A DNA stretch of 8,572 bases from an uncultured Actinomyces sp. (GTDB taxonomy: Bacteria; Actinomycetota; Actinomycetes; Actinomycetales; Actinomycetaceae): assembly GCA_945949035.1 (NCBI GenBank), contig CAMFDH010000044.1:1-8572 (forward strand), read 5' to 3'. Below, one piece after another: positions 1 to 6,203 of the stretch. The number at the start of each line of letters is the position of its first letter. Position 1 is the stretch's first letter. Below the pieces are notes generated by a model that did no database searches, was not told where the DNA came from, and worked only from the letters and a program-made list of their open reading frames with translations. Made by a program: the position numbers and the translations under genes.

Positions 1-333
1 GAAGATACGACCAGTCTGGCCCTCGTCCTCGGCGGGCTTCAGCGACTCACGGATTTCCTTCGTGAGTGCCTGCGCACTTTCGATCAGTGTGTCCACATCA
101 GCCTCGGGCTGCTTTGCCGACTCGATCAGCGACTTACGCTGCGAATCAGTTAGGTCTTCTGCATCAGCGATCTTGGCAACGCGGCTCTCGAAGAGCCCAA
201 GGGCTTCCGTTACAGCCGTTGCGTCTGCCTCGACCTGAGCATCGGCCTGCGCCTTCTCAGTCAATGTGGAAACAAGAGCTTCGAGCTTCTCGGCAAGGCC
301 ATCGACCTTGACTGCGAGTTCTGCAATCTCCAT
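1..333 (-). CDS. Nested in-frame scaffold protein (internal start of the protease gene), partial
   Basis: Codon 174 of the protease gene is ATG at 333-331, in the same frame, preceded on the minus strand by the purine run GGGAAGGAAAGGAAAAC. This SD is much better than the one at the full-length start. Initiation here would give a protein starting MEIAELAVKVDGLAEKLEAL, made only of the helical scaffold-like domain. Protease genes with an internal start yielding scaffold are established, for example lambda C/Nu3. Use of this start is inferred from the SD and the domain boundary, and the C-terminus lies outside the window. Confidence 0.55.
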   Translation of the reverse strand, partial: MEIAELAVKVDGLAEKLEALVSTLTEKAQADAQVEADATAVTEALGLFESRVAKIADAEDLTDSQRKSLIESAKQPEADVDTLIESAQALTKEIRESLKPAEDEGQTGRIF

Positions 334-852
334 GTTTTCCTTTCCTTCCCTGTGCCGCGTTGACACTAGGTCTTCGTCTCCCGATGCGACCTGCGCCGCT
401 TCGAGCAACTCTGCGAGTCCTGAGCCTTTCAGCCCTGGACGGCCAACGAGGTCTACGCCATTGTAGTCATCCTCGAAGAAAGCTGTGACATTCCCATCCG
501 CGTCCTTCTCACCGGCTGCAAAAAGGCTCATCCCGGCGTGGGGGCCAACCTCGTCCACAAAGTCCTTCCAGTGCGAGAAGACCTCCAGCTCCGCAACGAT
601 GGCCTGCTCCTCAACATCCCAAAAGCCGCCAGAAGGGAACGTGCCGATCATGTCCTTCACATTCCGGCTGGGGTCGTGCTGAATATACGACTGCGCACCT
701 GCCGGGACGACGGTGGAGGCGTACTGCTCTAGAACTTCGGGGCTGTAGTACCCGCTAGAACCCTGGCCGGGGCGGGCGCAAATGACTCGCCAGCGTGACC
801 CCGATTTGACGGGTGCCTCGCTCACGGACTCTTGAAGGAGAACTTTACTCAT
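1..852 (-). CDS. Capsid maturation (prohead) protease with C-terminal scaffold region, partial
   Basis: The gene opens with ATG at 852 and stays open to the left edge (284 codons visible, C-terminus missing). The N-terminal part resembles prohead proteases of tailed phages, which cut scaffold and capsid N-termini during head maturation. The likely catalytic His is H59 in SYIQHDPSR, followed by IGTF; the likely Ser is S109 in GPHAGMSLFAAGE. These are followed by the VDLVGRPG stretch (about 133-140) that in this family precedes a helical scaffold. Residues 174-284 are Ala/Glu/Lys-rich and look helical or coiled-coil. The gene lies downstream of terminase and portal, as expected. A GAGAAG sequence just before ATG could be a weak SD, but the same bases follow a strong -10, so the start may be leaderless. 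The protease call is family resemblance plus synteny; the catalytic residue assignment is inferred. Confidence 0.82.
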   Translation of the reverse strand, partial: MSKVLLQESVSEAPVKSGSRWRVICARPGQGSSGYYSPEVLEQYASTVVPAGAQSYIQHDPSRNVKDMIGTFPSGGFWDVEEQAIVAELEVFSHWKDFVDEVGPHAGMSLFAAGEKDADGNVTAFFEDDYNGVDLVGRPGLKGSGLAELLEAAQVASGDEDLVSTRHREGKENMEIAELAVKVDGLAEKLEALVSTLTEKAQADAQVEADATAVTEALGLFESRVAKIADAEDLTDSQRKSLIESAKQPEADVDTLIESAQALTKEIRESLKPAEDEGQTGRIF

Positions 853-857
853 GTCTT

Positions 858-890
858 CTCTATCATATCACAATCATGGTGGGGCGTGAA
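858..890 (-). promoter_or_regulatory. Extended -10 promoter just before the protease gene
   Basis: On the minus strand, TTCACG (890-885), a 17-base spacer, then TATGAT (867-862) preceded by TGTGA make a good extended -10 promoter. Transcription would start near 855, about three bases before the protease ATG, giving a nearly leaderless mRNA. The 15-mer TGTGATATGATAGAG recurs with one change at 1042-1056. Function is inferred from consensus. Confidence 0.45.
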
Positions 891-942
891 CCACCCATGG
901 TTGTCAGAACTATACTGAACCCGGTACGGTTGTGACACGGGC

Positions 943-989
943 AAGAGAAAACCCCCGGCGGCTGAATCTCGTCCTAGCCCCACGGGGGT
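943..989 (-). terminator. Intrinsic terminator between the 79-aa gene and the protease
   Basis: On the minus strand ACCCCCG (989-983) pairs with CGGGGGT (957-951). An inner GGCT/AGCC stem (979-976 with 963-960) closes a 12-base loop. The hairpin is followed directly by TTTTCTCTT. The geometry fits a rho-independent terminator acting on leftward transcripts, leaving the protease to its own promoter or to read-through. Confidence 0.55.
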
Positions 990-1040
990 CATCTCCAACA
1001 GAAGGGAGCAATACTTCAACCACGAGGGAGGAAGTGTGTA
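945..1040 (-). ncRNA. Candidate small RNA of about 90 nt between a promoter and a terminator
   Basis: The extended -10 promoter at 1042-1056 would start transcription near 1037-1040, and the intrinsic terminator ends near 945, so a discrete RNA of about 90 nt would result. Its 5' part contains CTTCCTCCCTC, complementary to purine-rich SD sequences such as the GAGGAGG and AAGGAGG found upstream in the same operon. Ends are approximate. This is inference from flanking signals only. The alternative is an untranslated leader, or the short open frame 849-992. Confidence 0.3.
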
Positions 1041-1041
1041 C

Positions 1042-1072
1042 CTCTATCGTATCACACTTTATGCCTCTTCAA
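1042..1072 (-). promoter_or_regulatory. Extended -10 promoter inside a dyad, just after the 79-aa gene
   Basis: The minus strand reads TGTGATACGATAGAG at 1056-1042, matching the promoter before the protease in 14 of 15 bases. A TTGAAG lies 15 bases upstream of the TACGAT -10, a short spacing tolerable with an extended -10. The -10 sits within the perfect inverted repeat AAGTGTG-N14-CACACTT (1032-1059), which could be an operator. Confidence 0.4.
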
Positions 1073-1298
1073 CTCCGGTCTCGGGTTCTTGCTTCCGCGG
1101 TTCGGGAGCTGCCCCGGTCGGGATGCACTGCACCGACATGCTCACATTCATCACGAGAATACAATCGTCCGTAGTCTTCGTGTAGTTAAGGTTCTTGTAA
1201 AAGGTTTCGTCCCACGGTTCTGCCTCTTCCACCGTGCTGCCGTCGGAAAGAGTGTACTTGAGCGTGTTCCCGAACTCGATTGCGGAAAGCGTTGCCAT
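1059..1298 (-). CDS. 79-aa hypothetical protein between portal and protease
   Basis: I do not recognise a family. The start is well supported: AAGGAG lies five bases before ATG at 1298, and the portal stop TAA forms part of this SD, so the two genes are probably translationally coupled. The N-terminus (MATLSAIEFGNTLKYTLSDG) looks like a short beta-rich fold. The C-terminus is Glu/Pro-rich and probably disordered. Its position between portal and protease suggests a minor head-assembly role, but that is only synteny. The stop is followed immediately by a promoter and a terminator, so it seems to close the first transcription block. Confidence 0.7.
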   Translation of the reverse strand: MATLSAIEFGNTLKYTLSDGSTVEEAEPWDETFYKNLNYTKTTDDCILVMNVSMSVQCIPTGAAPEPRKQEPETGVEEA

Positions 1299-1306
1299 TT
1301 TTCTCC

Positions 1307-2767
1307 TTAGTTGTCTTGCAAGTCTCGTTTGTCGGCGGCGTTCTGCCCCCCGGTGCCGTTCCCCTCGCCTCCTTGGTCTGGAGATGCCGCCTGTGCCCCG
1401 TTGTTGTGGGGGTCGGGCCGTCTAGCTGATCCTTCAGACTCCGCCTTGAGTAGCGGGGGTATGTCGTTCGGGTCTCCGGGGTAATCCAGCCGGTCGAGAA
1501 CCTCAGCACGGAACTCGTGGTCGTGTAGTGCTGGTCTGTACAGTGCGAGTTCCTGTGCCTGCCGGTAGGCGTCTGGTGTATCCAGCGGAGGCCAGTGGAT
1601 GCCGGGTCTGCCAAGTCCACACGCCTGAAAGATATCCTGGAGGAACTGCGTCCACTCGTTCTGCATCCCCGTCATGAAATTACGGTTACCTTCGGTCAGA
1701 GCGTTCGCTGACCCATAACTCGAACCTGCTGCTGCACTGCTATTCAGTAAGTCCATGGTGCTTACCGACCACGCTGCTGCCGCCATCGCTGCAATCGGCT
1801 GAGATTCCGAGAACTTATACGCGCTCATGGACGAGTTGACCAAGGAAATGTCCTGACCTTCGCCAACGACCCCGGCCCCACCGTACTCGTTCGCGCTGCC
1901 CAGCTTCACCGCGGTATTCTGAGCACCCTTGCGGGTTTTCTGCGTCACTTTGAAGATCAGCTTGGCGAGACTTTCGTTCACGATCTGGCCGTACCTCATG
2001 ACCTCACCATACGCACGCGACCACATAAGACCTGCTACCGCATCAGCCACCCCCAGCGCCCATCCGGTCTGTCGATTCGCCCGAAGGTCTACGGCGACAA
2101 TACTCTTTTCCACCGGAATGTGCTCCGTGCCGGACTTGATCGACGTAGGCTTTGCGCCTTCCCAACGATTCGTCGGGTACCAGCGCACCATTTTCTTCGA
2201 CTTACCATCGGCTTGCGTCTGATCCCATGTACGCTGCCAGGCCCACACTTCTTCAGCGAAATCCGGGTTCGTCATGACCCCTGTAATCTCCTCGATGGGA
2301 ACACGACGTACCTTCCGCTTCTTCGGATCACAAAGCACGACAACATTCCCCGTCGTGAAACGCTCCCTCTGGAGTTCCCGGTGTGCTCCGCCAGAGAATA
2401 CGGCCTCTTGGTTTACAGGGTCTTCAAAGAACCTGACGGTCTCCTTCTGCTGCCCCCGCTTACCCGGCTCCCGGATTGTGTCGTCAATTTCCAACCCCTT
2501 GCCGAACACGAACCCCGCATGGAGGTCTACTGCTCGCTTAGGGGGGGCTGAGGATGCTGCCTGCACCCTAGGTTGCTTTGCGACAGCCTTCACCTCGTCC
2601 AGATCGCGTCCTTCCTGTCGTTCCCCGTTGGCAATCCCGGTAATGAGACTCCATCCGGCGTCATCTATGGCCATCATGGCCTTCACGTCAGCCAAAGACT
2701 CCGAAAGATGCTCGTTATCTGCCTGTAATGCCTCGAACTGGGCCTGAATAGCGCTTAAATCGACCAT
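1307..2767 (-). CDS. Portal protein
   Basis: 486 aa, the usual size for siphovirus portals, which form the dodecameric vertex through which DNA enters the head. Evidence is partly family resemblance: an N-terminal helical segment, a central region with NRQTGWALGVADAVAGL (about 231-247) followed by helices running into MRYGQIVNESLAKLIFKVT (about 257-275) as in portal stems, an Ala/Ser-rich DLLNSSAAAGSSYGSAN stretch (about 339-355), and a disordered Gly/Asn/Gln tail from about 450. It is also positional: it lies directly after the terminase large subunit. The start ATG at 2767 has AGAGG four bases upstream. 47 bases separate it from the terminase stop. The stop overlaps the next gene's SD. No frameshift or missing part is visible. 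Confidence 0.85.
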   Translation of the reverse strand: MVDLSAIQAQFEALQADNEHLSESLADVKAMMAIDDAGWSLITGIANGERQEGRDLDEVKAVAKQPRVQAASSAPPKRAVDLHAGFVFGKGLEIDDTIREPGKRGQQKETVRFFEDPVNQEAVFSGGAHRELQRERFTTGNVVVLCDPKKRKVRRVPIEEITGVMTNPDFAEEVWAWQRTWDQTQADGKSKKMVRWYPTNRWEGAKPTSIKSGTEHIPVEKSIVAVDLRANRQTGWALGVADAVAGLMWSRAYGEVMRYGQIVNESLAKLIFKVTQKTRKGAQNTAVKLGSANEYGGAGVVGEGQDISLVNSSMSAYKFSESQPIAAMAAAAWSVSTMDLLNSSAAAGSSYGSANALTEGNRNFMTGMQNEWTQFLQDIFQACGLGRPGIHWPPLDTPDAYRQAQELALYRPALHDHEFRAEVLDRLDYPGDPNDIPPLLKAESEGSARRPDPHNNGAQAASPDQGGEGNGTGGQNAADKRDLQDN

Positions 2768-2814
2768 AATACCTCTATTCTACCTTACTTCGGGGGTTTT
2801 CCACTGTTTGCAGC

Positions 2815-4389
2815 CTAGAAAATCGGAATTCCGGCTCCCTGCATCTGCAACTCCATCTCGAACGACGGCAAATCCTCATGATCGACCACCAGAGCGTCAC
2901 CAACCTGGTACTGAGCGCCTGTCCACCCCGAAAGGTCAACCACGGACATCACCACAGCGTCAAGCTCGTCGGGACTAGAAATGCCCTGCGATCGGAGTTT
3001 CGACTTACTAGCTATTTGGATCGCGCCCTTTACGTTCAATCCGAACGGTAGAACCTGTAACTGCTCCTTTAGGTTCTTGTCCTCCGGGCTGAGATCAACC
3101 TTACCGGTCTGCATCTGACGGCGGAGAGAATCGTACATGTACGAGCGGAACTGTGCCCACTCATTGTTATCTGGAGACGCAGAACCCCACTGGATGCCGA
3201 TAAGGAGGTACCGAGCACCTCGGAACTCCGGCTCTTGCTCCAGTGCCTTGTGCACGCCGATACCTGCACCCGACGCATCCAGTCTAAGCTCGTCCACACC
3301 CATATCCGTAGCCAACGTGTGCAGCTTCCGAGCCTGCTCCATAGGGTTATCCACGTACTGCCACGTCTCCACCTGGCGGACTTTACCTCCGTGATTGAGG
3401 TACACAGTCGTGTGGTCTTCACCGGCAAAAGCGAGGTCGGCTGAGAGGACGCGGGGTTGCGTGGCATTCGGGGTAATCTCCGCATTGAACGCAGTATCCA
3501 TCGTGGTCTGCGTGAAGAACGAAGAAGCATCATCCTTCGGGAACTCCCCGTGCACCTTCGCAAGCACGACATTCGGGTGCGCCTGACGCTCCATCATCTC
3601 CACCCAGGACTTCTGCACCAGGTGGCTCTTGATCTCCTTGTCCTTCTCCGGGTCGGGATGCACAACTTCCCCGGTCAGGTTTGGGGAGTCGTACGCCGAA
3701 ATTGAGATCGTGTTCCAGTCCCGGTACTTCTCGCGATCCTTAAACCGGGCGTGAAAAGCGGTGTGGAGCCTATCTGGATTACCGATGGCGAGAATCTTCG
3801 CGTGCTCATTGGTTGTAACCGCGTTCGCGCCAATCCACAAGTCCTCCGGAAGACCCCCCGCCTCGTCCATAAACACCGCTACGAGCCCATCGTGGATACC
3901 CTGGAAGCTTGAGATCAGGTTGTTATCCGCAGGACGCTTCGCCTGCATCACGTCCTTATCGTTACCCCCTCCCATACGGGCTACCTTCAGTGCAGGGTCA
4001 GATACGAACCGGCCAGGCAACTCGAAGCCGTTGTCCAGTGCAACGTTATAGTTATCGTTGATGTATCGAAACAGGCCCGTCCGAATCTGCGAGAAAATCG
4101 GGGCAGTGGAAATGATTGTCGTTTCCATCGGATCGAACACCGCAACGAGGTACGTCGCCAGGTCAGCCGCAAGGCGCGTTTTTCCGATTCCGTTACAGGA
4201 CTTCACGACGGTCATCGTCTGTGACTTCTCCGGGTCAGCGAACGACCACGTCACCTCCTGCTGCTTCGACCACCACTTCCCGCCCAACACATCCCAATAC
4301 CATGCCTCTGGGTCGCGCTGGTACAACCGCAACTTCGACTTCTGCCGAAGCTCTGCAACCACCTCTTCAGCGATACCTGTCAGTTGCAC
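2815..4389 (-). CDS. terL: Terminase large subunit (packaging ATPase and nuclease)
   Basis: 524 aa, full length. This motor cuts concatemeric DNA and pumps it into the prohead through the portal. The ATPase domain shows Walker A SCNGIGKT (64-71), Walker B LVAVFMDEA with D175/E176, and the coupling motif AIGNP (201-205). The C-terminal RNase H-like nuclease shows acidic residues D318 in SADLAFAGEDHT, D371 in LRLDASGAGIG, and D474/D477 in SPDELDAVV. All key residues are present. The start codon is GTG at 4389, one base after the terS stop; GGAG lies ten bases upstream inside the terS end, so translation is probably coupled. The product call is secure; the exact catalytic assignment is by motif order. 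Confidence 0.96.
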   Translation of the reverse strand: MQLTGIAEEVVAELRQKSKLRLYQRDPEAWYWDVLGGKWWSKQQEVTWSFADPEKSQTMTVVKSCNGIGKTRLAADLATYLVAVFDPMETTIISTAPIFSQIRTGLFRYINDNYNVALDNGFELPGRFVSDPALKVARMGGGNDKDVMQAKRPADNNLISSFQGIHDGLVAVFMDEAGGLPEDLWIGANAVTTNEHAKILAIGNPDRLHTAFHARFKDREKYRDWNTISISAYDSPNLTGEVVHPDPEKDKEIKSHLVQKSWVEMMERQAHPNVVLAKVHGEFPKDDASSFFTQTTMDTAFNAEITPNATQPRVLSADLAFAGEDHTTVYLNHGGKVRQVETWQYVDNPMEQARKLHTLATDMGVDELRLDASGAGIGVHKALEQEPEFRGARYLLIGIQWGSASPDNNEWAQFRSYMYDSLRRQMQTGKVDLSPEDKNLKEQLQVLPFGLNVKGAIQIASKSKLRSQGISSPDELDAVVMSVVDLSGWTGAQYQVGDALVVDHEDLPSFEMELQMQGAGIPIF

Positions 4390-4390
4390 G

Positions 4391-4951
4391 TTACAGACGC
4401 TCCAAATCCGAGTTCCGGGCTTCCTGAATAAGGTTCATTTGGAACACCTCTAGGAGTTCTTCAGGATCAAGACCATACGTATTTGATATCTCCTCAACAC
4501 TCACCCGAACCACGGAGTCCACCAACCGCAGCAGCTCTCTTTGACGTAGCAAGTTTAATTGCTCGACCTTCGAGTCGTCATCCTTCGCCAGCGCCCGGAC
4601 CTGCTTGAGAATCTTCTCCTGGGCATTCACGGCAGCGTTATAAGCCCCCGCCACGTTGCGCTCGTCCATAATGTTCTCGGCCATCTCACGGGCGTTCTCG
4701 GCAAGCTCCTGCATCGACACCATAGCCTTCATCTGCTGCTCCTGAAGGCTCAGCACATCTACGGCTTCAAACAGCTCCTGCTTGCGCGAGTAGACCTGTT
4801 CCGGGGTCAGTCCAGTCTCATGAGCTAGCTGCCGAACCGACTTATGCCCTAGGCCCCGCCAGATGATCCGGTCGATACGCTCGGGTGTCAACTCGGTCTC
4901 CGGCGGGTCCTCGGGGGGGTACAGGTATTGCTGGATAGTCGTAGCGGGCAT
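4391..4951 (-). CDS. terS: Terminase small subunit
   Basis: 186 aa. This subunit recognises the packaging site and loads the large subunit. Residues about 36-60 (HKSVRQLAHETGLTPEQVYSRKQEL shape, given here by position) form a helix-turn-helix. Residues about 68-150 are Gln/Glu/Leu-rich helices suited to ring oligomerisation. The end is acidic and could contact the large subunit. ATG at 4951 follows GAGGAGG with a ten-base spacer. It lies immediately before terL with a one-base gap. The call rests on synteny plus the HTH and helical layout, since small subunits are poorly conserved. The DNA site it binds may be the repeat-rich region upstream (5294-5461). Confidence 0.8.
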   Translation of the reverse strand: MPATTIQQYLYPPEDPPETELTPERIDRIIWRGLGHKSVRQLAHETGLTPEQVYSRKQELFEAVDVLSLQEQQMKAMVSMQELAENAREMAENIMDERNVAGAYNAAVNAQEKILKQVRALAKDDDSKVEQLNLLRQRELLRLVDSVVRVSVEEISNTYGLDPEELLEVFQMNLIQEARNSDLERL

Positions 4952-4976
4952 AGTAATGAATCCTCCTCAGTCCATT

Positions 4977-5117
4977 CTACCGGGTCAGGAGAGTTTCTGC
5001 GTCTTGTAGCGGTGTTAGGTCGGACCCACGCCACTGTTGTAGGTAATGGCCATTACAGAGCCCCTTGGTTAAAGCTGGCCTCGGGCACCCTTGGAACTTA
5101 CATTCGGCGTATGACAT
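4977..5117 (-). CDS. 46-aa free-standing zinc-finger-like protein
   Basis: The pattern C6-x4-C11-x9-C21-x2-H24 followed by YLQQWRGSDLTPL matches the small Cys/His module often found at the N-terminus of phage HNH endonucleases and other DNA-binding phage proteins. Here no HNH nuclease domain follows; the protein stops at residue 46. I chose ATG at 5117 because AAGGAGG lies six bases before it. An upstream in-frame ATG at 5192 with a weaker GGAAG would give 71 aa, but the added residues look non-coding. It is the first gene of the packaging operon. It may assist DNA recognition at the packaging site or be the remnant of a terminase-adjacent HNH gene. Zinc binding is inferred from the Cys/His spacing. 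Confidence 0.7.
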   Translation of the reverse strand: MSYAECKFQGCPRPALTKGLCNGHYLQQWRGSDLTPLQDAETLLTR

Positions 5118-5265
5118 AGATAACCTCCTTATCGTTTTCGGTTGTGACAAATCTATCACGAAATTTAATTTTCGGCCTCCCGGTGGTGGCATAATACTTC
5201 CTAGTGGGGAACCTTTCTGACAGCCCCTCGTGCTTTTACGGGTGAGGGAATTCTAACTCTCTAAC

Positions 5266-5286
5266 GCGGGTGCGGTAAGTCCCCGC
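5266..5286. repeat. GC-rich inverted repeat in the divergent control region
   Basis: GCGGG at 5266-5270 is the inverse of CCCGC at 5282-5286, with an 11-base centre. It lies about 150 bp upstream of the packaging operon, where a cohesive-end site could sit in a phage with this gene order. There is no direct evidence that it is cut. Confidence 0.2.
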
Positions 5287-5293
5287 CCAAAAA

Positions 5294-5461
5294 GTGAGGT
5301 TACCCCACGTGAAAATACCTCACCTTGAGCTTATCTCATGAACGCAATCAGTGAAACTCTTTCAACAATATCTAAACATCCCTCACGTACCCTCTTCTGA
5401 GCTTAGCTCACTTACCACTTGCCGCGTTACCCCACACAATCTCACTCTCAGCTAACGCTCA
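5294..5461. repeat. Cluster of dyads and direct repeats, possible operator or packaging-site array
   Basis: Seen directly: inverted repeat GTGAGGT (5294-5300) / ACCTCAC (5317-5323). TGAGCTTATCTCA (5326-5338) and the perfect dyad TGAGCTTAGCTCA (5398-5410) are 72 bp apart. A diverged copy TCAGCTAACGCTCA (5448-5461) lies in inverse orientation. The 10-mer GTTACCCCAC occurs at 5299-5308 and 5426-5435. CTCACGTACC (5382-5391) and CTCACTTACC (5407-5416) are near-identical. The region separates divergent transcription units and has no open frame with an SD. Repressor operators, small-terminase binding sites, or both would fit; the sequence does not decide. Confidence 0.45.
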
Positions 5462-5484
5462 GACACGCCCGAGATGTGCCAGGG

Positions 5485-5513
5485 TTGCACTGGAGCCTCA
5501 TCCCGCGTAAACT
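5485..5513 (+). promoter_or_regulatory. Likely rightward promoter of the small-gene cluster
   Basis: TTGCAC (5485-5490), exactly 17 bases, then TAAACT (5508-5513) fit a housekeeping-sigma promoter. Transcription would begin near 5520, leaving a leader of about 270 nt before the first gene. The dyad cluster lies just upstream, which would suit regulation. Confidence 0.45.
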
Positions 5514-5630
5514 ATAAGTACAAGGTCAGACAAGGTAGCTAACAACTTAGAGCGAACCGTCTTACCGCCCGATACTTGACAACTCCACAGAGCACCTAAA
5601 GCCAAACAAGAACTGAGGCCGCGCATCTTC

Positions 5631-5672
5631 TACCGCGCGGTAAACGGCAATGTAAAACGCAAATTTGTTGCG
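5631..5672. repeat. Two palindromes in the rightward leader
   Basis: TACCGCGCGGTA (5631-5642) is a perfect 12-bp palindrome. CGCAA-ATTTG-TTGCG (5658-5672) has perfect 5-bp arms. Both lie between the proposed promoter and the first gene, so they could be protein-binding sites or RNA hairpins. Nothing in them identifies a binder. Confidence 0.35.
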
Positions 5673-5705
5673 CGTACCAGTCACACCGACTGACTCAGCG
5701 CAACC

Positions 5706-5757
5706 GCCTAGGCGCGCCGACTGGCCGCGTATCCATACCATCGCAGGGTGGCTAGGC
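5706..5757 (+). ncRNA. Predicted three-way-junction RNA element A
   Basis: GCCTAG (5706-5711) pairs with CTAGGC (5752-5757). Inside are two arms: CGCGCC-GACT-GGcCGCG (5713-5729, one bulge) and CCATaCC-ATCGCA-GGGTGG (5733-5751, one bulge and one G-U pair). Only four bases lie between helices. The element is framed by ACCGCCTA at its 5' end and TAGGCACGAC at its 3' end, exactly as element B at 6430-6489, and ends 32 bases before the first gene's start. The folding was done by eye. Confidence 0.4.
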
Positions 5758-5789
5758 ACGACTCAAGTCAACATGAAAGGATTAATGTC

Positions 5790-6164
5790 ATGAGATTCAC
5801 AGGCGACCAGGCCCGAGAGCTAGCGCGTAAGGCGGTAGCAGGCGAAGGACATACAGAGTACGCTTTCAGTGACGCACTCCCCGCCGGACGCTACGTTGTA
5901 GGCGGGATGCACACTGATGTTACCAGTAACACCGAGGACATAGCACATGTCTTGTCGGTTGTCAAGCGTGTCATAGAATACGCTAACCAACACATCAACG
6001 TCGGCACCGTAGGCGTATGGCTCGATGACGGGCTACTGTATGTAGACGCGGGGGACACGCACACCACACTATCCAGCGCTCTCCAGTGGGCCGCACAGCG
6101 CGGGGAACTAGCCATCTATGACCGCCACACCAACCGCGTCATTGACGTACCTCAAGCCGCGTAG
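5790..6164 (+). CDS. 124-aa conserved phage-type hypothetical protein
   Basis: I chose ATG at 5790 because AAAGGA lies eight bases before it; a longer frame opening near 5748 has no SD and would overlap element A. The C-terminal half (GVWLDDGLLYVDAGDTH, then SALQWAAQRGELAIYD) resembles a domain I recall in many actinophage and mobile-element proteins, with pattern G-x-W-x-D-x-G-x-x-Y-x-D followed by an Ala-rich helix and QLAIYD-like end. No function is known to me. It is the first gene of the rightward cluster, so it is probably expressed early. No signal peptide or membrane segment is visible. Confidence 0.75.
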   Translation: MRFTGDQARELARKAVAGEGHTEYAFSDALPAGRYVVGGMHTDVTSNTEDIAHVLSVVKRVIEYANQHINVGTVGVWLDDGLLYVDAGDTHTTLSSALQWAAQRGELAIYDRHTNRVIDVPQAA

Positions 6165-6166
6165 TC

Positions 6167-6190
6167 AACCAACCAACCAACCAACCAACC
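6167..6190 (+). repeat. (AACC)6 tetranucleotide tandem repeat
   Basis: Six perfect AACC units fill the gap between the stop of the 124-aa gene and the SD (AAGGA, 6191-6195) of the next gene. Copy-number change would alter the intergenic length but not a reading frame or the SD-to-start spacing. Confidence 0.85.
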
Positions 6191-6203
6191 AAGGACTAGA
6201 ACA

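Noticed and set aside
1186..1620. 144-codon leftward frame overlapping the portal end and the 79-aa gene
   Set aside because: Alternate-frame shadow of two well-supported genes, Thr/Arg/Pro-rich composition, no SD.
2120..2747. Rightward frames opposite the portal gene (2120-2551, 2274-2747)
   Set aside because: Antisense shadows without SD and with low-complexity Ser/Arg/Pro content.
3069..3572. 167-codon leftward frame inside terL
   Set aside because: Arg/Ser/Trp-rich shadow of the terminase frame, which carries all catalytic motifs.
5118..5192. N-terminal extension of the zinc-finger gene from ATG at 5192
   Set aside because: The GGAAG before 5192 is weaker than AAGGAGG before 5117, and the extension lacks family-like residues.
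5562..5759. 65-codon leftward open frame in the control region
   Set aside because: GTG start without SD, overlaps the palindromes and RNA element A, and no protein-like pattern is visible.
6165..6192. CRISPR-like repeats
   Set aside because: The only tandem repeat is a 4-base unit with no spacers; no cas genes are present.
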